Source of the DNA: Trametes villosa
Taxonomy: Eukaryota; Basidiomycota; Agaricomycetes; Polyporales; Polyporaceae
Reading direction: 5' to 3'
Assembly: GCA_002964805.2 (NCBI GenBank)
Contig: PUDQ02000001.1
Location: forward strand, 9,200,001-9,264,000
Length of the DNA stretch: 64,000 nt
The notes under the pieces: model-generated
Told to the model about the DNA's origin: nothing
Seen by the model: only the letters and a program-made list of their open reading frames with translations
Databases searched by the model: none
Translations under genes and position numbers: made by a program
Shown here: positions 22,207-34,364 of the stretch, one piece after another
Layout: the number at the start of each line of letters is the position of its first letter
Numbering within the stretch: the first letter of the stretch is position 1

Positions 22207-25200
22207 CTAGCCCTTCTTCGCGGCCTTCCCCTTCGGCGTCTTCGCGGGAGCCGCAGCGGCCTTGCCCTTGCCCTTCGGCTTCTTGATCAGGCTGTCATTC
22301 TCGGGTGCGTCATCGGATGCGTTCCCCTTGTCCTCTTCCGGTTCCTCGACGGCGTCGTCGTCCACCTATAAGAACTGTTAGCTACGGTAGCGCGGTTAGT
22401 CGTGAGGCGGTATTCTCACATCGAACGCCTCTTCGAGATCCGGTGCGGGTCCCGCAGCGGCGAGCTTCTTCGGCACCTTCCCCAGAAACTCTGCCTTGTG
22501 GAATGCGATGGGATGGTCTCGCGAGTTGTACCTAGAGCGCGAATCAGCATGGTCCTTGCCGTCAACAATGCATTCCCTACGCACTTCTTCGTGAACGATG
22601 TCTTCGTCGCAGTGGAAATCTTCTTTAGCACGTGCGCATCCGCGCGTTCGTCGACACCAAGCTCGACGATGGTGTCCCAGTCTTCGCGCGTGAGGAAGTA
22701 CTCGTCCATAACCTCGATCACATCGTCCACCGCGCTCTACAGCGATAAACCGTGAGCCCACTGACATGGATAGACGGATGCACGAGGCTTACCGCGCCCT
22801 TCTCCATCATTGGCTGCACGATGTGCGGGAACAACGAGGGGATGTACGACTGCCGGATTTCGGCCTTGTCGGCCGATACCTTCAGACGCATCCGCGCCTG
22901 CACATCGGTCAGTTGCCGGCTCAACTTGTTCTGCTTCGAGTTCTGGCCCAGCCATCTGTAGAGGGGTCAGTCCTTGACAGTTAGGTTGACGATAGGGCGA
23001 GATAGACGCACTGAGGGAAGCTCATGGCGTTCGGGCCGCCGTAGCCACTGCCCATGCCGTACAGGAACGATGCGGGGCGGATGGTCGAGCATACGGCATG
23101 GAGCGGCATGAGCGACCAGTATTGGTTGGGTCTACAGCTGCTCGTCAGATACCAGCAGGAGGCGTGCATGAGCGGAGTGTACGAACCCGTGGATCAAGCT
23201 GTCGACGATATCTCCATCGGAGAGAGATTCTGCTGCCTTGTACATGAGCTCGAGGTGCTTCAGCACCTTCTCAGGGCCGTCCATGTTCCGGACACGCGAT
23301 GGCTGGGTCTTCAAGTAGTTTTCCTACGAGAGCCATCATGTTTACGGCATCGTCTTTGCCAGAGCGGTGCACAACGAACCTGTATGAATAGCGGCACGAA
23401 CGATGGATCGTGGAAGTAAAGCTCGATCTTGTCACCGAGCGTCTCGCGCGAGGTTGGGGAGAACATCTGCGGCCCGAGCATCTTGTTGATCACACCGAAC
23501 GGCGTCATGACCGAATACTTCTCGTTCATCTTCGCGCTACACACATACCATCCCATGAGCAAATGATGCTTGCGGCACAAATTGACCCGAGCTTACAGTG
23601 ACTTGCCCTCATCGAAGTCCATGGTGCTGCTCGACAGCTTCCAGGTCGAGAGCATGTTCAGGACTTGGCGGATATCGGACTGGGCGCCCTGCACGAGCTG
23701 GTCGATCACGTTCGCGGGGATCTTCATCTTCTCCCTGAGTAGACAAAGTAACCGTCAGCGGCGTTCAGCGACCGTTCACTGTACCACGTACTTGAACGCG
23801 ATGCTCAGGATCCTTGAGCGAATAGCGGCGGGCTCGGGTCTACAGCTTCAATCAGTACGTCCCACGAGAAATATTAGGACAGGTAGACCTACCGCCTGTA
23901 CGTGAGGTTGAAGGTGACGTTGACGAGCGGCTTGAGTTTCTGCGCTCCGCGGTCATTCGCGATACAGATGATGGGGATCTGACGACAATCCAAGCTGCTC
24001 AATACCATCGCCCACAGAACGCACACAGCAATGGCGGGGGGATACCTTCGTCTTCTTGATCAGGGCACACAGGGCACCGACACCTCCTCGGTCGCCCGCA
24101 GACATACCGTCCACTTCGTCCATGATGAGACAGGTCTTGTCGGTGATTGTCATGCCTGCTGCGTTGGTAGCCTGGATACAAATTAGTGACACCGCGGATG
24201 ACACGATAACCACCGGTTTGCACGTACATCCCCGCCGTGCATCCATCCGTCCAGCGATGTGTTCATGATGTTCGTGCTGCTCTGTTGGCGCTGGTTTAGC
24301 TTTTGTACCAGAAGTCAATGCGCTTGAACGCACTTCGACTAGCTTCTTGCTGCGGGCATCGCTAGCGTTCAGCTCGATGGGCGTCAACCCAGCCAACTTC
24401 GCGCACAGGTGCGCGCTCGTCGTCTTCCCGATCCCTGGCGGGCCAGTGATCATGACCGCGCGGAAGATGTTCATGCCCTCTTTGCCTGGCTTCTTGAACC
24501 CGCTCTTCAGACTCCCCGACCTACGTTCACGAAGTGAATATCGAGTACCGGTAAGAAAATGGACGACGAACCAGCTAGTCAACCATCCCTGCAGCTTCTC
24601 CACCTGCCCCTTGTTCCCGCAGATCTCCTTGATCGTCTGTGGGGCATACCGCTGCGTCCAGAGTTGGTTTACCGGGGCAGGCTTCGCGCTGCATCGCTAT
24701 GAGCATCGACCTTACCGCCACACGCGAAGTGTTGGTACTTACGCAGTACCAGCAGTCGCCTTCGCAGCCTGCTTCTCGCGGCGCTCCATCTCCTTCGCGC
24801 TCTCCCGGATGGCCTCCTTCTCCTTCTCCATCTTCTTGAGAGTCTTGTCGTCCAGTGCGCTGGTGTCGACGACACGCGTCGCGATGAGGTTAAGGAAACC
24901 ATCTTCATCGAGCGTCTTGAGCTTGTTCTTCTCGATCGCCTTCAGCTTGCTGGGGCCAGCATCTGAGCCCAAGATGACGAAAGACGTTTTCGAGGAGGGT
25001 TGGCCGACGACTCGTCTGTGCATTCCATGAACAAGTGAGCAACGGTAGTGGAAATCAGGGGATAGACGCACCCGCCGTAACGCTTCGCAAGCTCGATGGC
25101 CTCGTCGCGTGATAGGCTGCTAAGCTCGCCCGTGAACACAAAGCTCAAGCCAGCTAGACAGTTCGGGTCCTTGGGGACCGGGATCTCCTTGGAACCAGGG

Positions 25201-26493
25201 TTTGATGGTCCGGCTGAGCGCGCTGCCTTCATCGCATACCAGCTAAAAGTTAGTCGTCAGCTACAGCGGAGTATCGTTCGTAGAATCAGTGCGTACTTCG
25301 GCTTCTTCGCGGACTTGTCCTCCGACTTGTCCTCTGCAGGTGCGGGTTTCTTCTCAGTCTCCTTCGCGGGCTTCTTGTCTTGGGCCTTCGCTGGTGGGTC
25401 CGCTTTTGCGGGCTTAGCCTTGGCCGCGGTCTTCGCAGGGGTGGGCCTCGCGGGGCTCCTCTTCGCAACGGGCTTCGGCTTACTCTTGCCCTTCTGCACA
25501 ACCTCATCATCGTCGTCATCCAGCTTGAAGTCATCATCCTCATCGTCCTCGTCCGAAGGCGCGATAAAGTCGTCGTCCTTAGCCTTCTTGCGCGCGGGCA
25601 CGGCCTTCCGAGGTGCCGCCTTGCGCGGCGATGGCTTTGAAGCTTTCGCAGCTGCTACCTTGGGTTCGGGCTTCGCAGCTGAAGTACTCGCACGGGGCTT
25701 AGACGCGGATGCAGCTGCGACTGCGGGCTTCTTCTTGGGCGGTGACGCCCTAGACGTCTCCTCGTCGCTCGACTCGACTACTGCGGCCTTCTTGCGCTTG
25801 ACAGGTTGAACACGAATTGGTTCATCGTCGTCGTCGTCGTCAATCTCCATGACCTCTTCGCTTTTCAGCTTCTGTGGAGCCAACTGAAGCCATGCTCGTC
25901 GTGGAGAAAAAGGGTACATACCGACGCAGCGGCTTTGGAAGGCGCGGGTTTCCTGGGCATAGTAGGGCGTGTTAGAATACGTGCCGATTCCAACAGTGTA
26001 AATATTCAGAAGAAAGGCAATGTTGGCGGTGGTATATGACACGGTTTCGGGAGTTTAGGGGGATGTTTCGCGAGAATGTGTGGAGGGTGGCCTCGAAGGT
26101 TTGTATGTGACGTACCTGGGTGATAGCGGTTTCTTCTTCGGCACACTGTTCGGATTGTCAGATTTCTTGCCCTATCAATAGACCACCATAGATACACACT
26201 CCTCATCGTCGCCTACGTTGCCCTCCTAAATGAGCGGAAGTTACGGCTAGCCCTACGGAGTTTACTCACTAATCTCAATGGTTGCTTGGGCTTTGGTCGC
26301 CTCCTTCTTGGGCCTCTATACGTCTAGGTAGGCACACTGAGGGTGTAATTCGAACTCCTGCACTCACCGACGCGTTCGTAGATTGGGATGCGGCCTGCGA
26401 GCTGCTCGCAGACGTTGGGCCACCACCCGTTCCAAAGAACCCGCGAATATCCGTCCCATGCGACTTGGATGGGGCTTGAGCTTTACGGGCCAT
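22207..26493 (-). CDS. RFC1: Replication factor C large subunit (RFC1)
   Basis: Large subunit of the ATP-driven loader that places PCNA on primer-template DNA in the nucleus. ATG 26493 opens with MARKAQAPSK and GTDIRGFFG, the N-terminal PCNA-interaction-like motif. Next is a long Lys/Pro/Asp-rich linker with nuclear-localisation-like clusters (KRKKAAVVESSDEE, ARKKAKDDDFIAPSDEDD). The BRCT domain has LAGLSFVFTGELSSLSRDEA and KTSFVILGSDAGPSK. The AAA+ module has VNQLWTQRYAPQTIKEICGN, Walker A GPPGIGKTTSAHLC, ELNASDARSKK, Walker B TCLIMDEVDGM and a sensor region IPIICIANDRG. The C-terminal clamp-loader region (DIRQVLNMLSTWKL, PASFLYGMGSGYGGPNAMSF) ends in a Lys-rich tail at TAG 22207. Some 15 or more introns were followed in frame, and no break was seen. 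It is divergent from the gene at 26845. Confidence 0.95.
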
Positions 26494-26844
26494 CACTCAG
26501 ACTGTTTCGTCGTAAATGATTGCAAAGCAAGAACTCGGAAAGAGGAAGATGGTGGCAGGAGCAGCGCGGCGCGACTCGCGGTGGAAAGCCAGGCGCGTGC
26601 AGCCGTGGCGCGCCGCGCACGTGATCTCCGCGCACCCGCGCGACGTCACGTCGCGTATGCTCGCGTATGTGACTAAGCGTGACAGCCTTGCTCTCTTCCC
26701 GCCACCATCTCCCTAGTTTCTTCCAGCTTTCAGCTCAGCTTACCGTCTCGTCTACCTCGCCGCATCGCTGAAAGGAAGCAGCTCTGTCTTGACTCTGTGT
26801 CTACGCAGGAAATCAGAACACAGTCGGACAAGGCCGTTTGCGCG
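26494..26844. promoter_or_regulatory. Shared bidirectional promoter region
   Basis: 351 bp separate the start codons of RFC1 (minus) and the conserved unknown gene (plus). The stretch contains a CG-rich core around 26560-26660. No TATA box is evident on either strand. Confidence 0.5.
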
Positions 26845-29625
26845 ATGAGTGGAGGGTCGTCGAGCTCACGGTGCGTACATCGCCACTGTCAGATGCTCAC
26901 GCAGCTCAAGTGAATCAGATTTGCAGCTATCTACGACTCACTTCCTCCCGATGTTCAACATGCGGTTGTAGAGAAACAGCTCATCCCGCTACTTGATCTT
27001 GTGAACCGGTCGAAATGCAAGAAGGTCCTAGCAAGCGCCTCCAAGATGCAGCGGCGGCACGCGGGCATCCCTGTGCTCAACCTCAAGTCGAAACAGCGAG
27101 AAGTCAACGCGCTGCTCGACGAGCTCCATCGGGACGCGAAGCGGTCGTTTGTCAAAGAACGCTCTCACCGGACAGAACTCATCGAACAGACGGTTGAAAG
27201 CGTTACGAGCTGGCTCAACGATATCTGGTCCGTCGTCTACGAGCACAACGTTGACTTCATGTCCGCACACCGGGCTCTCATATTCGTCGTCAACGTCCTG
27301 GACCAGATCGCGCACGGACGCGCAAGGTGAGTCGGGCCGCACCTACAATACCAATAGTACCAGGAAGGAGGCCACTCAGCAGCCAACTACGACGGCTTTC
27401 TCAGCGAGAGGTACAGCCCCTGGCTCCAGGCGAGTGCTGGATGTGGAAGCTTTGCCGGGGGTTGTCCCCTGTGCTTGATAAGGTTACCGTTCAGCGTACA
27501 CGAGTGTGCGACACCGTTTTGCCCGAGCTGTCTATTCGCTATTGGCTGCTCACAGAGTGGCTCGAATGCGAAGCCGAATGTGAAGTGGCGCAAGTCGTCA
27601 CAGATTATGTCGTTACGTTTCCTCATCTCGGTTTACAGTTCTACGCTTGTTTTGCCCAGCTAGACAGCACAGCTGACGGTTCGTTCCCCAGCTGTCGTTG
27701 CGCATTTACCAGCATGTATGTCCCCATCACTATCAAACGAAAGTCGGGGAAGCTCGTCAAATCATGGGAACTCAACGGTGCAAATCACATCGAAGAGGTC
27801 TTGCAATTCATCTGGCGGGATCTGTTCCTGAGTATGCTTGCCTCCGGGAACAAGCGTCACCTCGCGAAGATTCCCGAAATGCTCGACGACATCGAAGACC
27901 TCATGGGCTGGACTGCCCTAGAGCGACTGGTGTACGGCGGTAGGAAGTGTAGGTCGTTGGTCGCGTGAAATTACGCTACTACTTGAAATTCAATCCGCGT
28001 CTTCAGGTCCACACGACACCGACGTGGATTCTGGCGAAGAGGACCCATATGCCATCGACACGGAATCTGATGTTGACGAAGACGAAGAGGCTTTCACAGA
28101 CGAGGACAGCGATCTCGATCTCCCGACAGGCCAAGATGACTGGATTCCCAAGGTAGCCCAGAGGGCGACGCCTATGCACGCGAAACACTGGTCCCACCGC
28201 ATAAACTCGCAAATGTGGCACTTCCGACGACAGGTGCAGGCGGCTATGACGTCTGTCTTCAAAGTCAACCCTTCCCTCCGCCTCTACTCCGCCCTGCTTG
28301 CCAACTCCACCGACCCTATGGCGACCGAGAAAGAGCTCATGGCCTACCTGGAGGAGATGGGAACCTCCTGCCCGGAGGTCTTCGCCGCCACGCTCGATAT
28401 CTACGCGCTCGAGAACTACACCGACGGGATCGCATCGCTCCTGAAGACGCACGCGCACCTCGTCCGCTCGCGTGACGCGCCCGTCCTGCAGTCTGCCGTA
28501 ACCACCATGGCGTCAAACCCGGCGCACCACCTCCTCGCGCTCCAGATGATCGAGAAGGAGCTCTCCGACACCGCACACGCCGTGCACGCTGCGCTTCTCG
28601 GGCCGTTCTCCCTGCTCGAGACGACGGAGAACCGCGCGGAGATCGAGCAGATCGTCAAGCTCCGCCAGGCGGCCGCGGGGCGGCAGGACCGCGTCGAGCG
28701 CTGGACAGACGCGGTGAGCACCCCGGGGATGAACGCGCCGAACCCGATGGCGCTCGCCGCGATGGTCATGGGTCTGCCCATCGTCCCCGCCATGGACGGC
28801 ATGGAGGACGCGGACCCCCTCGGGTACCTCGATCTGGACCCGTCCGACCCGGACATGGAGGATCTGAGGGAAGAGTTCAGGCCGCGGCTGAAGCAGCGCT
28901 TCGAAGGCTGGTCGGACACGGCGATCACTGTGAAGGGCGGCTCCGCTATCCTCCAGAAGGTGTACCGCGATGTCGTTCAGCAGATGCCGTTCCTCCGCGC
29001 GAGCGATGTCGTCGAAGAGATGCTCAGCAGGTGAGCCATAACTTGGTTTGGCGCCCAGTATTCCGACTCACCGCTCCCTTACAGGCTCGCGGACAAGCCG
29101 AGCAAGCAGTATCTCGTCGACGCCGTAGACGCGCTTTCCGCCTTCGTCAAGGTGCAGCGTCGCAAAGCCGCGGCGGCGAAGAACGAGCAGAAGCGTCGCG
29201 CGAACGCCGCCACGCAGACGCCTCCGTCAGGCCCCGTCGCAGGGCCGTCTACCTATGCGTCCGCATCAACGTCTACGTCCGCTTCTACCTCTACCGCCCC
29301 CAGTCCCTTGGCCGGTGCACCCACGTACGCGCAGCCCACCGTGACAGACGACCCGCCCAGTAGGCCCGAGACGCCGCCTCCACATCTCGAGCCGTTCACG
29401 GCCGCGCCCGCGCCCCTCTTCACGTTCTACACCGGACATGTCGCGATGCCTCAAGGTCCCGCTGGACCCGCAGGCGGCGGGTTTGGTGGCGGCGGCGTCG
29501 GTGGTGGCCCCTTTGCAGGAGGCGCCTTCGGGGCTCCGAATGGTCCTGGTCCTGGCGCTGGCTTCGGCGGTGCGTTCGGAGGGTTTGGCGGAGGCGGTTT
29601 CGGCGGTATGGAAGATGTCGATTGA
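26845..29625 (+). CDS. Conserved protein of unknown function with Gly-rich tail
   Basis: ATG 26845 encodes MSGGSSSSR, then a 55-60-nt intron and an ordered helical exon (VVEKQLIPLLDLVNRSKCKK to FVVNVLDQIAHGRA). An unusually long gap of about 365 nt follows (27327-27691), which is either one long intron or unresolved small exons. Downstream exons include IEEVLQFIWRDLFLSMLASG, then an acidic stretch (TESDVDEDEEAFTDEDSD) and a long helical domain from about 28140 (DDWIPKVAQRATPMHAKHWS) to 29030. The last exon, from about 29085, is Ala/Lys/Ser/Pro-rich and ends in a Gly/Phe-rich tail (FGGAFGGFGGGGFGGMEDVD). Codon usage and in-frame splicing show a real gene of about 700 residues. I do not recognise a named family. 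It is divergent from RFC1. Confidence 0.7.
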
Positions 29626-30217
29626 GTGTGCGTGAGATGAACGAGCTGAGTTTTTCGTAGAGCCCTTGTCCTATTATCGCACTGCAACCCTTGTCTTGTT
29701 GCTTCACCCTCAGTCTGATTCAGGGATCGGGCCACGCGCTGGCAGGCGCTGAGACTCAAGTACGCGAGGGCCACGGAGGGCCGCCACGGTGTGCCCACCT
29801 TCCTGCCCTCAGCAACGAAACATGCATCACGCCTTCCGACCGCCTCACCATAACATAGCCTAGCCTATTTTGAACTCGCACTCGCCCGCGTTAGGGAGCT
29901 ACACGCGGTTTCGAACAGAGGCGGGGCTCGAGGAGCGAATTTTTCGAAATTGCGAATTTCGTGACAAAAGCAATACCGTGCCCTACACCTCGACGAGGGG
30001 ATTATGAATATCGATGAACGAAGTAGATACATGCAAACTATGGACGTTCTCCGTCAACCCCCTTCGGACGCGGTGCGCAAAAATCGCGATTTCGCCCCCG
30101 CGACAAGCGCCGTGCAACCAGCAATAGGCTCTACCCTAGAGGCGTATCTGGACGAGCATCCCGCAAACATAAGGGCGCATATATACAAGAACTCCGGTAC
30201 ACGCGTATAAAATGAGG
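29626..30217. other. Convergent intergenic region
   Basis: About 590 bp between two convergent 3' ends. The part near 29935-29965 is locally AT-rich with a short inverted pair (gaatttttcgaaattgcgaatttcg). No gene is seen. Confidence 0.45.
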
Positions 30218-32221
30218 TCATAGCTCGCCCCTAGATAGCTGGATAACTTCCCGTTGGAAGTCCTCGTCGTAGCCGATGCACTTCATCGACCATGCGTGCA
30301 CGCGCTGACAATCGCGATATGTCAGTCGAATCGACTTCGAAAGCACTGGGCGCATATACCTCGAATCCGGCTGCCATCGCCTCGCTGACTTGCTCACGGG
30401 TGACGTTCTTGAACAGGCCCTCCGCATTGATAACCTCCCCTCGTGTGGGCTCGCGGCCCAACGTCCGCCGCAGATGGATGCGCGCCCGGATGGTCTTCCC
30501 CCAGTCCTTCTCGGAGATGTTCTTCGTCCACGTCGCGCGAACCTACAGCTCAGCCAGTGTCAGTAGAACGCTTGAGTCTTTAACGATTCCCAACCGCACC
30601 GACTCCGCAAGGCCTCTCCACTGCTGCGCCGTCAGCGACGACGCGTCGTTCGCCTCATACTCGCCCAAATACAGCCACTTGCCTGCCTTCAGCTTCACGA
30701 ACAGCGTTTGGCGCGCCGAGTGTCCCTTCCAACCCGTCCACGTATCCCCAGGCAGGGTCATGTCGAAGTACAGGCCTGCGTGCCCGGGCACCTGCGGCGC
30801 GTGCGGGTTCCAGAGGAGGTTGATGCACATGAGGTTTGCGCGGCCGTGTTCCGCCCGTTTCTCCGCGCTCGGGCTCGGGAAGGTGTCCATAGAGCTCCCG
30901 CCATAGCGTTTAGCGAGCAGCTCGCGACGCACGGTGATGGAGCGCTGGTCTTCTGGGAGCGCTATGGGATAGGGTTGGAGCGCGTCGAGGTGTGGGAGGT
31001 GCAGCTGGAGGAGGTCTTCGTCTTTCAGCTGGTACTCCTTCTTTATCTCTGCCTTGGGCTGTGCGAAGGTCAGCGGAGTCCTGTGAGTGAGCGAGGAAGG
31101 ACTCTAACATTGGCTAGCCGGGTTATCCCCCGCCGAACCCGCGCCAATTCCTCGTCATCCAACGCTGCAGGTAGAATAGGCTCATCCTCAGGCTTGAGGG
31201 GCTCAGGTGAGTCGACGTCGGCGGGAGCTTGCGGCGCCTCCGATGGCAAGACCGTATCTTCTTCCTTCTTCGCGCCTCCCTATAATCCATGAGCAACTAT
31301 CAAGGGTTGGGGCTTGTGACTGTTCCATTACCTCGCTGAACGTGTTGCGGAGAAGTTGGCGGGTGGACTCTTGGAGTTCTATCTTTGCAGTGGCAACAGG
31401 TACGCCGGAATGCGATGGCGGCTTCACATCCCGCTCTACCGAGTGCGATGCTGAAGAGTATGGGTCAGTATAGACGCATATATGCGACGTTTTGCCGGGC
31501 GCGTGACGCACCTGCATGATTCAATTTGCGCTGCTTGCGTCGCGATGTGGCCGAGAGCACAGGGCTTTCTTCGCTCTTCACAGTTGACCGCAGCTCCGTA
31601 GCAGCCTCGGGCGACACAGGCTCATGACGACGCTTGCGCGTTTTCCTCGTCACTGGCTCTTCAGTCGAATGGGCGGACTCTGAGTCTGATAGCTCTATGA
31701 TATCGAGCGTATCCGCGATGCTGCGAGACGTGCCGCGGGACCCTGGATTTCGATGACTTGGCGCGCCCATGGAGGCACTCTTCGGAGAGGTGGAATCTTG
31801 CGCATCTTCATCCGAGTCAGATATCTCGAATGGATCGTCTTGAGTACCAGCCTTTCTCGAAAGGCTCGAAGGAGGCGTCCGACGAGCTTGCAGGTTGGCA
31901 GGCCCACCGAGTTCGACACCTGGACTGTGCGCGGTCTCCTGATTCGATGCACACGTACGTCAGTGACTGTTTCGAGTCATGAGTATTCAATGCTGCTGTG
32001 CTCACATCCTTCAAGTTTGTCTCTTTGTTCCGCTCAACAGAATGGCCCGAAACGGCTGGTACTACCGCGGGCGCGGATGCTCCAAACAGCCGCCTCTTCA
32101 ATTCGGCGATTTCTGCCTCCTTAGCTTTCAGGAGGTCTTCAAGTTGATCGTGACTGTTCGCCATGAAGATGTCTTGCCGTACCCGTTGCTCCAAGAGCTC
32201 GACAAGGTTTATAAACGACAT
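30218..32221 (-). CDS. DUF6697-like protein with N-terminal coiled coil
   Basis: ATG 32221 opens MSFINLVELLEQRVRQDIF and a Glu/Lys/Leu heptad region, DLLKAKEAEIAELKRRLFG, likely a coiled coil. The middle is a Ser/Pro/Lys-rich linker with a KRRHEP-like basic cluster. The C-terminal domain contains LLAKRYGGSSMDTFPSPSAE, NLLWNPHAPQVPGHAGLYFD, WTGWKGHSARQTLFVKLKAG and KWLYLGEYE. A last intron (54 nt, starting GTATATG) joins it to KCIGYDEDFQREVIQLSRGE and TGA at 30218. The pattern of WNPHAPQ, LFVKL, WLYLGEY and C-GYDEDFQ recalls the basidiomycete domain DUF6697, judged from memory of the family. Function is unknown. Introns at about 31088, 31280 and 31510 were not fixed to the base. Confidence 0.68.
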
Positions 32222-34364
32222 AAAATGGTAAGCGCATTGCCTGATTGTGCGAGCCGGGAATCTCGATCAGATCCGCAAGCTCTAATAGGAAGCGGCGAGT
32301 AAAATGGAGGAATCGTCTCTCTTCCTCTCACCACGACATTGATATTTCCTCGACCCTGCCATGGCTCAGACATGAAACCCGAGAATGGCCAGGTTCATGG
32401 TTGTGCCGGTGAGTACCGACATGCTCGCGCTGTCAGTGTCTCGCGAACGGTTCGCGGCGAACCTTGCAAGAGCTGGGCGCCACGTGCTGACACTACAACT
32501 GCGAGTGATTGAAAACCCTAACTAGACGTCATCTGGAGCACCTCGGATGGGCTGCAACCAGGGATTCGTGCTTCCAAGATCAATCATCCCCGGAATGTTC
32601 AAGTTGCCACCGCATATAGCAAGTCCTGGGGCTCCGACACGAAGGATATGATTTTTCTTGTGAGTTCATGCATTTGTATCCCGCTCATACGTATACGTAC
32701 TATAGGCGCGGCTTTCTGTCTCTCTACAGTTTACACAGTCGTTGGCGAAGGCTTCTTGGCCGCTGTCGCCCACATTCAATGGCTCTATGCGTATACAGCT
32801 CGGGATCACCGAGCTATACTAAGTACCTGTCTTCGAGTGCCGTAACGCCAGTGCGATGTCGCGTTCTATCGGTAAGTCCGTCGCCTTCTTCGCGCCCTCT
32901 TCCACTCAGTAATTCGTTCCGCTCAAGGCGACGGGCATCAATGGAAGATCACACGCCTGCGCGGGCTCTTTCCCAGTGACGCGCGCACGTCGCGACACGA
33001 CACAGCCAACATGGCTGCTGTGCGTGCAGTCCCCGGTAGAGCAGCAGCCGCGAAGGATCTAGTACAACTGGCTGCTTTGGTGTCTGTCTCATGCTGGCAA
33101 CTCTCGGCTCTGCGCTCTTTAGTCTGTCGGCAGCCTTCTCGAGTGCTGTACTCCGGGCGGTGAGTCTATTTACACCCGGGCCATGCGACGGTGTTCATCT
33201 TAATCTGCTTCTCCATGTGATATCAATTTCTGGACTTCTGGCCTTGGGAAATGTATCAAGAAATTTAGAAGAGTCTACCGCGACTGACGCACGCTGGAGA
33301 AACATGACTCCCCCTGCAGCTCAGTCTCTAGCTTAATTTGCCTCGCTTTTGGCCGTCCTTCTCATCGTGTCTGGCACGAGCGCGAGTTCTCTGATCTTGG
33401 CTACGTTCGACGTTGAAACGAGAACCCTCGTTTCGCGATCGCATGGCTGACTCAACGATCTCGCGCGCACCGTGCTCTACCGAACTACGCCATGCCAATC
33501 TTCTCATAACCGGGGCGCAGATCAAGGGCTGCTGAAGCTTCATTTCCTGTGGTTGGGCGGATGGACGCGTCGTACTGCGATTGCCTGGATCCAATCTCGC
33601 CAATACTGCCCCTTGCCCATCTCCCCTTGATTACTGCCACGTACTCGCGTGCCGCATGGTACCATCTGTCTGCCCACAGCTGTCGTGTGCATCGATGCTG
33701 TTCGAGTCATTTCGGCTGGAGGATGATGTGGGGCGCATTGCAGCGTCCTGCTGCAGTCGTGCCCTACCCCGCCAGGCCGACGTCGTGTGCAGTGCGCATT
33801 CTCCGTCCCATCTCATCGGTGATATCATGGCCGAATAGGCTTTCAAAGATTAGGCAACACGCCGCCCCGCCGCGCCCAGGGCATCATCGTGCAACGTGCA
33901 GCGAGCGTGCCCTGGAGCCTGGGAGTTCGGCGCCAACGGGTGCGCGTGGGCGCGGCGCGCATCTGTCGCGTACCCGTATGGGCTGGACAGCAGCAGCAGG
34001 CGGCCTTCTCCATCCAACAGAGCCCATACAAACGTGGGGAGCGAGGGACGGATATGAGCGCAGGAAACCGTCAAGGGCGGACCTCTCGCAGGGCTGAATA
34101 TAGGGACCGGGCCGAGGAAGGCGAACTGGCGGTAATCAGCCTCGAGGCAACCATGACTTTCCTTACACGGCCTCCCACCTCGTTGTGGACCAGGGCGGAT
34201 GCCTTGTACCCGCACACTCGCCCGCCACGTTGGAAACGCGAGTACAATGAATCACGACCTATGAAGGTGCGATCTCTTCTCCTCCCCGTGTTTATCCTTT
34301 CCGACGTGCCATCGCCTTCATCCCCCCTCCAGCGACTTTGGCCTCCCAGAGTCCTCCGTAGATT
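32222..34364. other. Intergenic, no gene assigned
   Basis: About 2.1 kb between divergent genes. Several short open frames on both strands lack splice continuity and resemble no known family. The last few hundred bases are the promoter of the Gln-rich gene at 34365. Confidence 0.45.

Noticed and set aside
26340..26375. Possible tRNA T-loop (ttcgaactcctgc)
   Set aside because: It lies in an RFC1 intron and no matching acceptor stem, D arm or anticodon arm was found.
33003..34220. Overlapping open frames on both strands upstream of the Gln-rich gene
   Set aside because: No splice continuity, no domain, Cys/Arg-rich composition; more likely promoter DNA.
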